NCBI RefSeq assembly: GCF_000969445.1
Contig: NZ_JZEY01000054.1
Span: forward strand, 1,550,001 to 1,614,000
Length of the DNA stretch: 64,000 nt
Direction: 5' to 3'
From: Devosia chinhatensis
Lineage (GTDB): Bacteria > Pseudomonadota > Alphaproteobacteria > Rhizobiales > Devosiaceae
Both the position numbers and the translations under genes were made by a program. The notes below the pieces were generated by a model, which made no database searches, was not told the origin of the DNA, and worked only from the letters and a program-made list of their open reading frames with translations. Of the stretch, positions 1 through 8,113 are shown in pieces (the stretch's first letter is position 1; every line of letters starts with the position of its first letter).

Positions 1-1
1 C

Positions 2-727
2 GATGGCACCACCCTGCGCGCCCCCCTTGTCGTCGGCGCCGATGGCAAGAAATCGCGCATTCGCGCGGCGGCAGGCATCGGGGTGCGCGAACATGCCTTC
101 GCCGAATCGGCCCTGGTCTGCGATCTCGAGCTTGCCCGACCCATCGGCGGCACCTCGATCGAGTTTCATTATCCCCATGGCCCCTTCACCCTTGTCCCGG
201 CCGGGGGCCGTCGCGCCAATCTGGTCTGGATCGACGAGGAACAGGTGCTTAAAAACGCGCGCGATGGCGGGCCGGACAGCCTGCGCCTCGCCCTCCTCGA
301 GCGGTCGCAGCGGCTTTTCGGCGCTATCGACATCGTCTCGCCCAGCGCCATTTTCCCCCTGAGCGCCCTCAGTGTCGCCGAAGCCGGCCGCGACGGTGTC
401 GCGCTGGTCGGGGAAAGCGCCCATGCCTTCCCGCCCATTGGCGCACAGGGTCTCAATCTGGGCCTGCGCGACGTTGCCGACCTGCTCGACGCCGTCACCG
501 CGACCGACCGGACCCGCGCCGATTGGGGCGTTCTCGCCAGCCGGGACTATGCCCGTCGCCGCAGCGGCGATCTCGCCCGCACAGGCTTTTTCGTCGATAC
601 CCTGTTCCGCTCGCTCCTCGCCGATATAGTGCCCAGCCAGGCCCTGCGCGCTGGCGGCCTCTGGGCGCTCAAGGCCCTGCCCGGCCTGCGTCGCCAGGCC
701 TTTTCGCTGGGCATGGGCGAGCGCTAG
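2..727 (+). CDS. UbiH/UbiF/COQ6-family FAD monooxygenase (C-terminal part)
   Basis: This is a flavoprotein hydroxylase of the ubiquinone-biosynthesis type, cut by the window's left edge, so the N-terminal FAD-binding GxGxxG region is not visible. The reading frame is open from base 2. It begins with the family's DG motif (GADGKKSRIR) and later has the FAD-ribityl motif GESAHAFPPIGAQGLNLGLR, close to the GD-AH-P-GQGLNLGLRD signature of UbiH, UbiF and COQ6. The C-terminal helices end in MGER. Known members hydroxylate the ring of ubiquinone intermediates at the inner membrane using O2 and NAD(P)H. Which ring position this one uses cannot be read from the fragment. Confidence 0.85.
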   Translation, partial: DGTTLRAPLVVGADGKKSRIRAAAGIGVREHAFAESALVCDLELARPIGGTSIEFHYPHGPFTLVPAGGRRANLVWIDEEQVLKNARDGGPDSLRLALLERSQRLFGAIDIVSPSAIFPLSALSVAEAGRDGVALVGESAHAFPPIGAQGLNLGLRDVADLLDAVTATDRTRADWGVLASRDYARRRSGDLARTGFFVDTLFRSLLADIVPSQALRAGGLWALKALPGLRRQAFSLGMGER

Positions 728-741
728 GCCAAGCCGAAAAC

Positions 742-771
742 AAAACGGGCGCGGTTGCCCACGCCCGTTTT
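742..771. terminator. Bidirectional terminator between convergent genes
   Basis: AAAACGGGCG at 742-751 pairs perfectly with CGCCCGTTTT at 762-771 around a 10-nt loop. It has T-rich flanks on both strands and lies between the converging monooxygenase and IalB-family genes. Confidence 0.8.
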
Positions 772-791
772 CAAACCTTGCCGGCCTGGAT

Positions 792-1532
792 TTACTGCGC
801 CGGGGTCTCGGCCGGTGCGGGGGCGGCTTCGCCTTCAGCGGCCGGAGCCGGAGCGGCGCCGTCGGTGCTGATCTGCTGACGCAGCTGCTCGGCACGGTCG
901 TTCAGGACCTGCTCCAGCGCATTGCCACCCGATTCCTGCATCTGCAGCTGCTCGAAGGTCAGCGCGGATTCGCTGTCATAGGTCGCAGTGAACCCGGCCA
1001 GGCTGATATCGATGGTCAGGTCCTGGTTCTGGCGGTTCTTTGCCGTCAGCTTGAGCGTGCCGCCGCGCTTGAGCGAATTCACATACTGCTCGTTGATCAC
1101 CAGCTGCGTCGAGCAGGACTGGGTATCGCACAGCATGTAGGGCACGCGGACCGGCTTGGCATTGTCGATCTGCCAGGTCAGGCCGAACGGCAGCAGCACC
1201 CCGAGCGGCACGGCGGCAACGGCCAGCAGTCGCGATTCCTGGCCCGGATCGTCGCGCAGCAGGAACGAGCCGAGGAACTGGCCATTGGCCAGCACCACCT
1301 GGCGCATCAGGCAGGCCTTCTGCCCATCGGGCAGCGGGTCGCAGACCTTGAGCCAGTTCTGCGAAGCGAGGTTGTCGACAGCCGAGGAAATCTCCTCGAC
1401 CGCAGACCCGTCTGCAGCGGGAGCTTCGGCAGCAGGAGCTTCGGTAGTCGTCTCCTGCGCGGCGGCGGCGAGCGGCGACAGCATAATGGCGGCTGCGGCA
1501 ACACCGGCAACGAGGTTCTTGCTGAAGATCAT
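792..1532 (-). CDS. Invasion-associated locus B (IalB) family secreted protein
   Basis: A 246-residue exported protein. The N-terminus is a signal peptide of about 25 residues ending ...LAAAAQE. A short Ala/Glu/Pro-rich linker follows, then an IalB-type beta domain at about residues 50-200 with two cysteine-containing segments (KVCDPLPDGQKACLMRQVV and MLCDTQSCSTQLVI). The tail after about residue 225 is low-complexity Ala/Pro/Glu. IalB proteins are common in Hyphomicrobiales; the Bartonella one helps erythrocyte invasion, but in free-living relatives the role is unknown, probably envelope-related. The ATG follows an AGGA Shine-Dalgarno at suitable spacing. Confidence 0.85.
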   Translation of the reverse strand: MIFSKNLVAGVAAAAIMLSPLAAAAQETTTEAPAAEAPAADGSAVEEISSAVDNLASQNWLKVCDPLPDGQKACLMRQVVLANGQFLGSFLLRDDPGQESRLLAVAAVPLGVLLPFGLTWQIDNAKPVRVPYMLCDTQSCSTQLVINEQYVNSLKRGGTLKLTAKNRQNQDLTIDISLAGFTATYDSESALTFEQLQMQESGGNALEQVLNDRAEQLRQQISTDGAAPAPAAEGEAAPAPAETPAQ

Positions 1533-1676
1533 GAAAATGTCCTTGCCTTCCTTGGCGTCCGGCGGCGCGGAGCCACCATCGAAACTGAAGTGCCCTTCAA
1601 GGGCTCAAATCGGGCAATAACATGACCGATCACCCTTGCCAAAAGATTATGCCTTTCACGGCGTCAATCGGTCGCT

Positions 1677-4600
1677 TCAGCTCCCGCTCTCGGCCAGTTT
1701 TGCGAGCTTTGCCAGGATTGCGGCGGCCCCTTTGAGGCGCTGTTCCGGGGTCGGCCAGTTACGGGCGAACACGAGTTTCTGATCGGGCTTGATGCGAACC
1801 TGGTTGCCCGGATCGCTCACCAGCTTGACCAGACCCGCCGGGTTGGGAAATTCGCTGTTGCGCAGCGTGATCACCGCCCCCTTGGGCCCGGCATCGACCT
1901 TTTCGACATTGGCCTGTCGGCAGAGCGCCTTGACCAGGATCACCTTGAGCAGCGCCTCCACCTCCTCGGGCAAGGGCCCGAAGCGGTCGATCAGCTCGGC
2001 CCCGGCCGCGTCGATGTCGCGAATGTCATTGAGGTCGCCCAGCTTGCGATAGAGCTGCATGCGCAATTGCAGGTCCGGCACATAGCTTTCCGGGATCATC
2101 ACCGGCATGCCCAGCGAGATCGTCGGGCTCCATTCGTTGCGATCCTCGTAATCCTCCTCGCCGGACTTGAGATTGGCCACAGCCTCTTCGAGCATGGCCT
2201 GGTAGAGTTCGTAGCCCACCTCGCGGATATGGCCCGATTGCTCGTCGCCCAGCAGATTGCCCGCGCCGCGAATATCGAGATCGTGGCTCGCCAGCTGGAA
2301 GCCCGCGCCCAGGCTTTCGAGTGATTGCAAGACGCCCAGTCGCCGCTCGGCGGTGTCGGTGAGCTTGCGGTCCGGCGGCACCGTGAACAGCGCATAGGCC
2401 CGCTGCTTGCCGCGTCCGACGCGGCCGCGGATCTGGTAGAGTTGCGCCAGCCCGAACTGGTCGGCCCGATGCACGATCAGCGTATTGGCATTGGGAATAT
2501 CGAGGCCCGATTCCACGATGGTCGTCGCCAGCAGCACGTCGAACTTGCCGTCATAGAAGGCGTTCATGATGTCATCGAGCTCGCCCGGCGCCATCTGGCC
2601 ATTGGCGGCCACGAAGCTCACCTCCGGCACCTGTACCCGCAGGAATTCGGCGATATCGGGCTGGTCCTTGATGCGCGGCACCACATAAAAGCTCTGTCCG
2701 CCGCGATATTTCTCGCGCAGCAGCGCCTCGCGGATCGAGAGCGGATCGAATGGCGAGATGAAGGTGCGGATGGTCAGACGATCCACCGGGGGCGTCGCCA
2801 GGAGGCTGAGATCGCGCACCCCGGTCAGCGCCAGCTGTAGCGTGCGCGGGATCGGGGTCGCCGTCAGCGTCAGCACGTGCACATTGGCCTTGAGCTCCTT
2901 GAGCCGTTCCTTGTGCGACACGCCGAAATGCTGCTCCTCGTCGATGATCAGCAGGCCCAGATCGTTGAACTTGATCGATTTGCTGAGCAGCGCATGGGTG
3001 CCCACCACGATATCCACCTGCCCGTCGGCAAGACCCTCCTTGGTGGCCTTGAGCTCGGCGGCGGCCACCATGCGCGAGGCATGGCGCACCCGCACCGGCA
3101 GGTCCTTGAACCGCTCGGCGAAAGTCTTGAAGTGCTGGCGTGCCAGGAGCGTCGTCGGCACCACCACGGCCACCTGCTTGCCGCTCAGCGCCACCGCAAA
3201 GGCCGCGCGCAGCGCCACTTCGGTCTTGCCGAACCCTACGTCGCCACACACCAGCCGGTCCATGACCTTGCCCGAGGTGATGTCGTCGAACACCGCCTCG
3301 ATGGCGGTGAGCTGGTCCTCGGTTTCCTCATAGGGGAAGCGGGCGGCAAATTCCTCATAGGAGCCGGGATTGATATCGACCACTTCGGCCTTGACCAGCA
3401 TGCGCTGCGCCGCCAGCTTGATGAGCTGTTCCGCCATTTCGCGGATACGCTTCTTGAGCTTGCCCTTCTTGGCCTGCCAGGCCACCCCGCCCAGCTTGTC
3501 GAGCGCCACCGAGCTGTCATCCGAGCCATAGCGGGTCAGAAGCTCGATATTTTCGACCGGCAGGTAGAGCTTGGTGTCGCCGGCATATTGCAGCTCCACG
3601 CATTCATGCGGCGCCCCGCCTGCCTCGATCACCTTGAGCCCGATGAACCGGCCGATACCGTGATCGACATGCACAACCAAGTCCCCGGCATTCAGCGAAG
3701 CGGCTTCGGTCAGCGCATCCGATGCCTTCTTCTTGCGCTGTGGCCGCAGGATGCGCTCACCCAGGATATCCTGTTCGCTGAGCACCAGCAGGTCCTTGGT
3801 CTCGAACCCGGTTTCGAGCGGCAGCACCACCAGCGAGGTCGTTGCCGCGCTCGTCGTCTCGGCGTCGCGCCAGTTTTCCGCCAGGCGCGGATTGGTCAGG
3901 CCATGATCCTTGAGCACCTGCGCCATGCGATCGCGCGTTCCGGCGCTCCAGCAGGCTATGATCGCGCGCCGCCCCTCCCGGCGCTCGGCCAGGAGGCGGT
4001 TGACCACAGCCTCGAACAGGTTGACGTCCGAGGCGGCGCGCTCGGCCGCAAAGCTCGGCGCGATATGGCCGCCCATGTCGTCGCCCTTGCGCGTCTGCGG
4101 CGAGAGGAACGGCGAAAGCTGGATCACCGAAGCCCCGGCCAGCGCCGCGGGCGGCACGTCGAGATCGTAGAGCAGATCCGGCTGGATGGGTTTATAGAGG
4201 GCTCCTGCCCCCGCCACGGGCGGCGCCAGGCGGGCGGCTTCGCGCGCATCGTAGTAATCGCGGACCTGGGTGGCCCGCTCGGCATAGGCTTCCGCTACCT
4301 GGTCGTCGAAGACGAACGGGGCGTCGCCGACATAATCGGCCAGCCGGTCCATGTGGTCGTAGAAGAAGGGCAGCCAATGTTCGGTGCCAGAATATCGCGA
4401 TCCGCCGCTGACCGAGGCATAGAGCGTGTCGTCCACCGTATTGCCACCGAACGCAGCGGTATAATTCTGGCGGAAGCGGCGGATCGTTTCCTCGTTGAGC
4501 ACCACTTCGCTCATCGGTGTCAGGTCCACCTGCTTGAGCGTGCCGGTAGTCCTCTGGCTGTCCGGGTCGAAGGTGCGGATGGATTCGAGCTGGCTGCCGA

Positions 4601-5165
4601 AAAAATCGAAGCGCAGCGGTGCCTCGGTTCCGGCTGGGAACAGGTCGATCAGCCCGCCGCGCACCGCAAATTCCCCGCTTTCCCGCACGGTCGGCACGCG
4701 CAGATAGCCGTTATTGGCAGCCCAGGCCACGAGCTTGTCACTGTCCACCACCCGACCCACGGCAGCCGAGAAGCTCATCTTTTCCACCAAGTCGCGCGGC
4801 GGCAGCTTCTGGATCAGCGCATTGACGGCGGTCAGCACAACCACGCCCTTGGCTCCGCTCGTCAGGGCCGCCAGCGTGTTCATGCGGGCAGCGATGGTGA
4901 CGGTATTGGGTGACACCCGGTCATAGGGAAGGCAGTCCCAGGCTGGCAGCGTCAGGATCGTATGTCCCGGCAGCATCGACCGCAGGATGTCGACCAGCCG
5001 CTGCATGCGCCGCCCGTCCCGTGCCACGAACACGAGGCTTGCCGCATCGTTCGGCGCATCTTTGAGCCGCTGTTCGACCAATTGGGCCAGCACCATCGGC
5101 TGCATGCCGTCGGGCACGTTGGAAAGCGTGCGCACAGGCGGAGTGATACCGGAAAGATCGTTCAT
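1677..5165 (-). CDS. mfd: Transcription-repair coupling factor Mfd
   Basis: Mfd (1162 residues, full length for the family) is an ATP-driven DNA translocase that removes stalled RNA polymerase and recruits UvrA to lesions. The N-terminal third is the UvrB-like region. The RNA-polymerase-interacting CarD-like domain is at about residues 490-570 (GDLVVHVDHGIGRFIGL). The RecG-like helicase core has Walker A GDVGFGKTEVALRAAF, DEEQHFGV, and motif VI GRVGRGKQRAYA. The ATG at 5165 overlaps the sdhE stop as ATGA, so the two are translationally coupled; an open extension further upstream is just the sdhE reading region. UvrA, its repair partner, is also in this window. Confidence 0.97.
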   Translation of the reverse strand: MNDLSGITPPVRTLSNVPDGMQPMVLAQLVEQRLKDAPNDAASLVFVARDGRRMQRLVDILRSMLPGHTILTLPAWDCLPYDRVSPNTVTIAARMNTLAALTSGAKGVVVLTAVNALIQKLPPRDLVEKMSFSAAVGRVVDSDKLVAWAANNGYLRVPTVRESGEFAVRGGLIDLFPAGTEAPLRFDFFGSQLESIRTFDPDSQRTTGTLKQVDLTPMSEVVLNEETIRRFRQNYTAAFGGNTVDDTLYASVSGGSRYSGTEHWLPFFYDHMDRLADYVGDAPFVFDDQVAEAYAERATQVRDYYDAREAARLAPPVAGAGALYKPIQPDLLYDLDVPPAALAGASVIQLSPFLSPQTRKGDDMGGHIAPSFAAERAASDVNLFEAVVNRLLAERREGRRAIIACWSAGTRDRMAQVLKDHGLTNPRLAENWRDAETTSAATTSLVVLPLETGFETKDLLVLSEQDILGERILRPQRKKKASDALTEAASLNAGDLVVHVDHGIGRFIGLKVIEAGGAPHECVELQYAGDTKLYLPVENIELLTRYGSDDSSVALDKLGGVAWQAKKGKLKKRIREMAEQLIKLAAQRMLVKAEVVDINPGSYEEFAARFPYEETEDQLTAIEAVFDDITSGKVMDRLVCGDVGFGKTEVALRAAFAVALSGKQVAVVVPTTLLARQHFKTFAERFKDLPVRVRHASRMVAAAELKATKEGLADGQVDIVVGTHALLSKSIKFNDLGLLIIDEEQHFGVSHKERLKELKANVHVLTLTATPIPRTLQLALTGVRDLSLLATPPVDRLTIRTFISPFDPLSIREALLREKYRGGQSFYVVPRIKDQPDIAEFLRVQVPEVSFVAANGQMAPGELDDIMNAFYDGKFDVLLATTIVESGLDIPNANTLIVHRADQFGLAQLYQIRGRVGRGKQRAYALFTVPPDRKLTDTAERRLGVLQSLESLGAGFQLASHDLDIRGAGNLLGDEQSGHIREVGYELYQAMLEEAVANLKSGEEDYEDRNEWSPTISLGMPVMIPESYVPDLQLRMQLYRKLGDLNDIRDIDAAGAELIDRFGPLPEEVEALLKVILVKALCRQANVEKVDAGPKGAVITLRNSEFPNPAGLVKLVSDPGNQVRIKPDQKLVFARNWPTPEQRLKGAAAILAKLAKLAESGS

Positions 5166-5440
5166 TTCGAGATCCGCGCCTGATGGTCGGCGATCACCTG
5201 CTCGAGAAAGACGCGGTCCACGTGTTCGGGTGGCTCCTCCTGCCGCATGACCCATTTGAGCAGCGGCGGGTCTTCCTCGTTCATCAGCGCTTCGAGCCGG
5301 TCGAGCTCCTCTGCGCCATATCGTTCGATATTGGCATCCGCAAACGGCCCCAGGATGAGGTCCATCTCCTTGGTGCCGCGATGCCAGGCACGGTAGCGAA
5401 GCCGCTTGCGGCGAATGGCAATGTCTTCACCGGCCGTCAT
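5162..5440 (-). CDS. sdhE: Succinate dehydrogenase FAD assembly factor SdhE
   Basis: A 92-residue SdhE/SDH5 family protein that promotes covalent FAD attachment to the flavoprotein subunit of succinate dehydrogenase. The family signature is clear: RRKRLRYRAWHRGTKEMDLI, the eukaryote/proteobacteria-conserved RGxxE region, followed by acidic helices. The start chosen is the ATG giving MTAGEDIAIRRKR; upstream in-frame sequence is Cys/Gly-rich and unlike the family. The gene is directly upstream of mfd with an ATGA overlap, an arrangement usual in Hyphomicrobiales and not evidence that it acts in repair. Confidence 0.93.
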   Translation of the reverse strand: MTAGEDIAIRRKRLRYRAWHRGTKEMDLILGPFADANIERYGAEELDRLEALMNEEDPPLLKWVMRQEEPPEHVDRVFLEQVIADHQARISK

Positions 5441-5643
5441 TGGACACCCATGATTGCAGTTTGTTCCCGATTTGGACGTGTCTTTACGCCCGTGTGACGC
5501 TCTTGTCAGCCCCGCAACGCACCAACATGACAGGCAGATGCATGAGCCAAGCGCTGGACACGCGTCGGCCAGTCCGGATTGTCCGTTTCGCATGGCCGCT
5601 TCTTTTGCTTGAATGGCCTTTCAGGTGAATGGAGGGAATGGAA

Positions 5644-5802
5644 ATGTCCTGGCTCACCTTCAAGACCCGCAGGGGCGTGCTCAAGATCAAGCCACGCTGG
5701 CAGATGCGAACGGCCGAACGAAACCGGCAGGTGCGCGTGATCGATCTGGGCCTGTTCCTGATTACCTGGTGGTCGCATGAGGACCTCAGGCGCCACGGCT
5801 GA
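5644..5802 (+). CDS. Small basic protein, 52 residues, unknown function
   Basis: An open frame from ATG 5644 to TGA 5802 encodes a 52-residue, Arg/Lys-rich protein starting MSWLTFKTRRGVLKIKPRW and ending with a Trp-rich segment (LFLITWWSHEDLRRHG). A GGAGGG Shine-Dalgarno at 5631-5636 sits 7 nt before this ATG; two other in-frame ATGs at 5629 and 5638 are too close to it. It lies in the divergent gap between sdhE and recG. I do not recognise the family. The strong ribosome-binding site is the main support. Confidence 0.55.
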   Translation: MSWLTFKTRRGVLKIKPRWQMRTAERNRQVRVIDLGLFLITWWSHEDLRRHG

Positions 5803-5859
5803 CGGACCGACTTCTAACCGAACGAGCCTTTGCCTACCTTGTGGGCAAGGAGAATCGCT

Positions 5860-7968
5860 TTGTCCCGCCCCGAGGCTCTCGAACCGCTGTTTCGCTCGCT
5901 CCACACCGTCAAGGGTGTGGGCGACAAGCTTGCTGCGCTGCTGACCCGCTTCTTCGGCGCGCCCGAGGGCCAGGAAGCCATCGTTCTGGACGTGCTCATG
6001 CACATGCCGTCCGGCATCGTCGACAGGCGCCGCCAGGTCGGCATTGCCGAGGCCTATCTCAACCAGGTCGTCACCCTCCGCCTCCACATCGATCGCCACC
6101 AGCCGCCGCCGCGCGGCAAGCCGCATATCCCCCACCGCGTCTTCGCCCATGACGACACCGGCGACATCAACCTCGTCTTCTTCCGCGCCCAGGGCGGGTG
6201 GGTGGAAAAGGCCCTGCCTGTCGGCGAGGAGCGCTACGTTTCCGGCAAGATCGACTTCTTCAACGGCGAAAAGCAGATCACTCACCCCGACTACATCGTC
6301 GAGGCCGACAAGTTCGCCACCCTGCCCCTGGTCGAGCCGGTCTATCCCCTCACCAATGGTCTTTCCTCCAAGGCACTGTCCAAGCTCGTCCGCCAGGCCG
6401 TCGACACCCTGCCCGATATCCCCGAATGGATCGATGCCGCTACAATGGCACGGCGCAAGTGGCCCTCTTTTGCCGCGGCCATGCGCATGGTCCACCTCCC
6501 GGACAATCCGGGCGATGCCGAGCTCTGGGCTCCCGCGCGCCAGCGCCTCGCCTATGACGAATACCTTGCCGGCCAGATCACCCTGCAGATCGTGCGCTCC
6601 ACCATGGTGTCCGAGCGTGGCATTGCGCGGCGTTTCTCCGGAAATGCGACGCTCAAGGTCAACAGTCTGCTACCGTTTTCGTTGACGGAGGGACAAAAGG
6701 CTGCGCTCGAGGATATCCTTAAGGACCTCGCGTCACCCACGCGGATGAGCCGGCTTTTGCAAGGCGATGTCGGCTCCGGCAAGACCGTTGTCGCCCTCAT
6801 GGCCATGGCGGCGATGACCGAATCCGGCGCTCAATCCTCGCTGATGGCGCCAACGGAATTGCTTGCCTCCCAGCACTTTAGGACGATCAAGCCGCTTTGT
6901 GACGCCGCTGGCATCACGTGCGCCCTGTTGACCGGCAAGATGCCGGCCGCCGAGCGCCGCAAAATCCTTGTCGGCCTCGCCGACGGCACCATTTCCATCG
7001 TGGTCGGCACCCATGCCCTCTTCCAATCCGACATAGAATTCAAGGACTTGGGCCTTACCGTCGTTGATGAACAACACCGGTTCGGCGTCCATCAGCGCCT
7101 CGCTTTGTCCGACAAGGGCCGCCATACCGACCTTCTGGTAATGACCGCCACCCCCATTCCCCGAACGCTGGTGCTCACCCATTTCGGCGACATGGAAGTC
7201 AGCATCCTCCGCGAAAAGCCGGCGGGACGCCAACCTATTGATACCGCTGTCCTTTCTATCAACGACTACGCACGCGTCATTTCCCGGCTGCAATCCCGCC
7301 TTGCCGAAGGCGCCCAGGCCTATTGGGTCTGTCCGCTGGTAGAGGAAAGCGAGACGCTGGAGGTTGTCAGCGCCGAGGATCGTTTTGCCGAGTTGCAGAA
7401 AGTCTTCGGTGATCAGGTCGCCCTGGTCCATGGCCGCATGTCCGCCGCTGCCAAGCAGGAGGTCATGGACCGCTTCAAGGCCAATGAAATCAAGCTCTTG
7501 GTCGCTACCACCGTGATTGAAGTGGGTGTCGACGTACCCAATTCCTCGATCATGATCATCGAACATGCTGAGCGGTTTGGCTTGGCGCAGTTGCACCAAT
7601 TGCGCGGCCGCGTCGGTCGCGGCTCGCAGCGCTCCGCCTGCCTGCTGCTTTACAAGGACCCACTCAGCGAAACCGCAAAGGCCCGTCTCGAAACGATAAA
7701 ATCAACCGAAGACGGCTTCGTCATTGCCGAGCGCGACCTTGAACTGCGCGGCCAGGGCGATCTCCTCGGGACGCGGCAATCCGGCATGCCAGGTTATCGC
7801 CTTGCAGTGCCGGACGTGCACCGCCACCTGCTCGAATTTGCCCATGATGACGCTAGGGCGCTCTTCGAGCGCAATCCCGGCCTCACCGGCGAAGAGGGCG
7901 AGAAGACACGTACGCTGTTGTATCTGTTCAGAAAACACCTGGCCCTGCCCCTGATCCGGGCAGGCTGA
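5860..7968 (+). CDS. recG: ATP-dependent DNA helicase RecG
   Basis: RecG (702 residues) remodels stalled replication forks and branch-migrates Holliday junctions. The N-terminal wedge/OB region holds the helix-hairpin-helix-like HTVKGVGDKLAALL near residue 13 and an OB fold to about residue 270. The helicase core has Walker A LLQGDVGSGKTVVALMAM, the DEQH box VVDEQHRFG, TATPIPRTL, and motif VI QLRGRVGRGSQR. The start is taken as TTG 5860 because an AAGGAG Shine-Dalgarno at 5847-5852 lies 7 nt before it and MSRPEALEPLF is the usual N-terminus. It is divergent from sdhE-mfd and convergent with glmS. Confidence 0.95.
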   Translation: MSRPEALEPLFRSLHTVKGVGDKLAALLTRFFGAPEGQEAIVLDVLMHMPSGIVDRRRQVGIAEAYLNQVVTLRLHIDRHQPPPRGKPHIPHRVFAHDDTGDINLVFFRAQGGWVEKALPVGEERYVSGKIDFFNGEKQITHPDYIVEADKFATLPLVEPVYPLTNGLSSKALSKLVRQAVDTLPDIPEWIDAATMARRKWPSFAAAMRMVHLPDNPGDAELWAPARQRLAYDEYLAGQITLQIVRSTMVSERGIARRFSGNATLKVNSLLPFSLTEGQKAALEDILKDLASPTRMSRLLQGDVGSGKTVVALMAMAAMTESGAQSSLMAPTELLASQHFRTIKPLCDAAGITCALLTGKMPAAERRKILVGLADGTISIVVGTHALFQSDIEFKDLGLTVVDEQHRFGVHQRLALSDKGRHTDLLVMTATPIPRTLVLTHFGDMEVSILREKPAGRQPIDTAVLSINDYARVISRLQSRLAEGAQAYWVCPLVEESETLEVVSAEDRFAELQKVFGDQVALVHGRMSAAAKQEVMDRFKANEIKLLVATTVIEVGVDVPNSSIMIIEHAERFGLAQLHQLRGRVGRGSQRSACLLLYKDPLSETAKARLETIKSTEDGFVIAERDLELRGQGDLLGTRQSGMPGYRLAVPDVHRHLLEFAHDDARALFERNPGLTGEEGEKTRTLLYLFRKHLALPLIRAG

Positions 7969-7986
7969 AGGGCTAATCTTTTGGTG

Positions 7987-8029
7987 CCGTCACCCCCTCT
8001 CCCGTACCGGCAGAAGGGCGGGGTGACGG
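7987..8029. repeat. Long inverted repeat between recG and glmS
   Basis: CCGTCACCCC (7987-7996) is perfectly complementary to GGGGTGACGG (8020-8029), with further pairing possible inside the loop. It lies between two convergent stop codons. There is no long T tract, so it may be an intergenic hairpin element as much as a terminator. Confidence 0.55.
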
Positions 8030-8113
8030 GCACAGAGCGCGCCGCAAGAACGCGAAACCCGTCCCACCCGGGCCCAAAAGACCGCAAACTTATCCCCGCC
8101 CTCCGGCCAGGTG

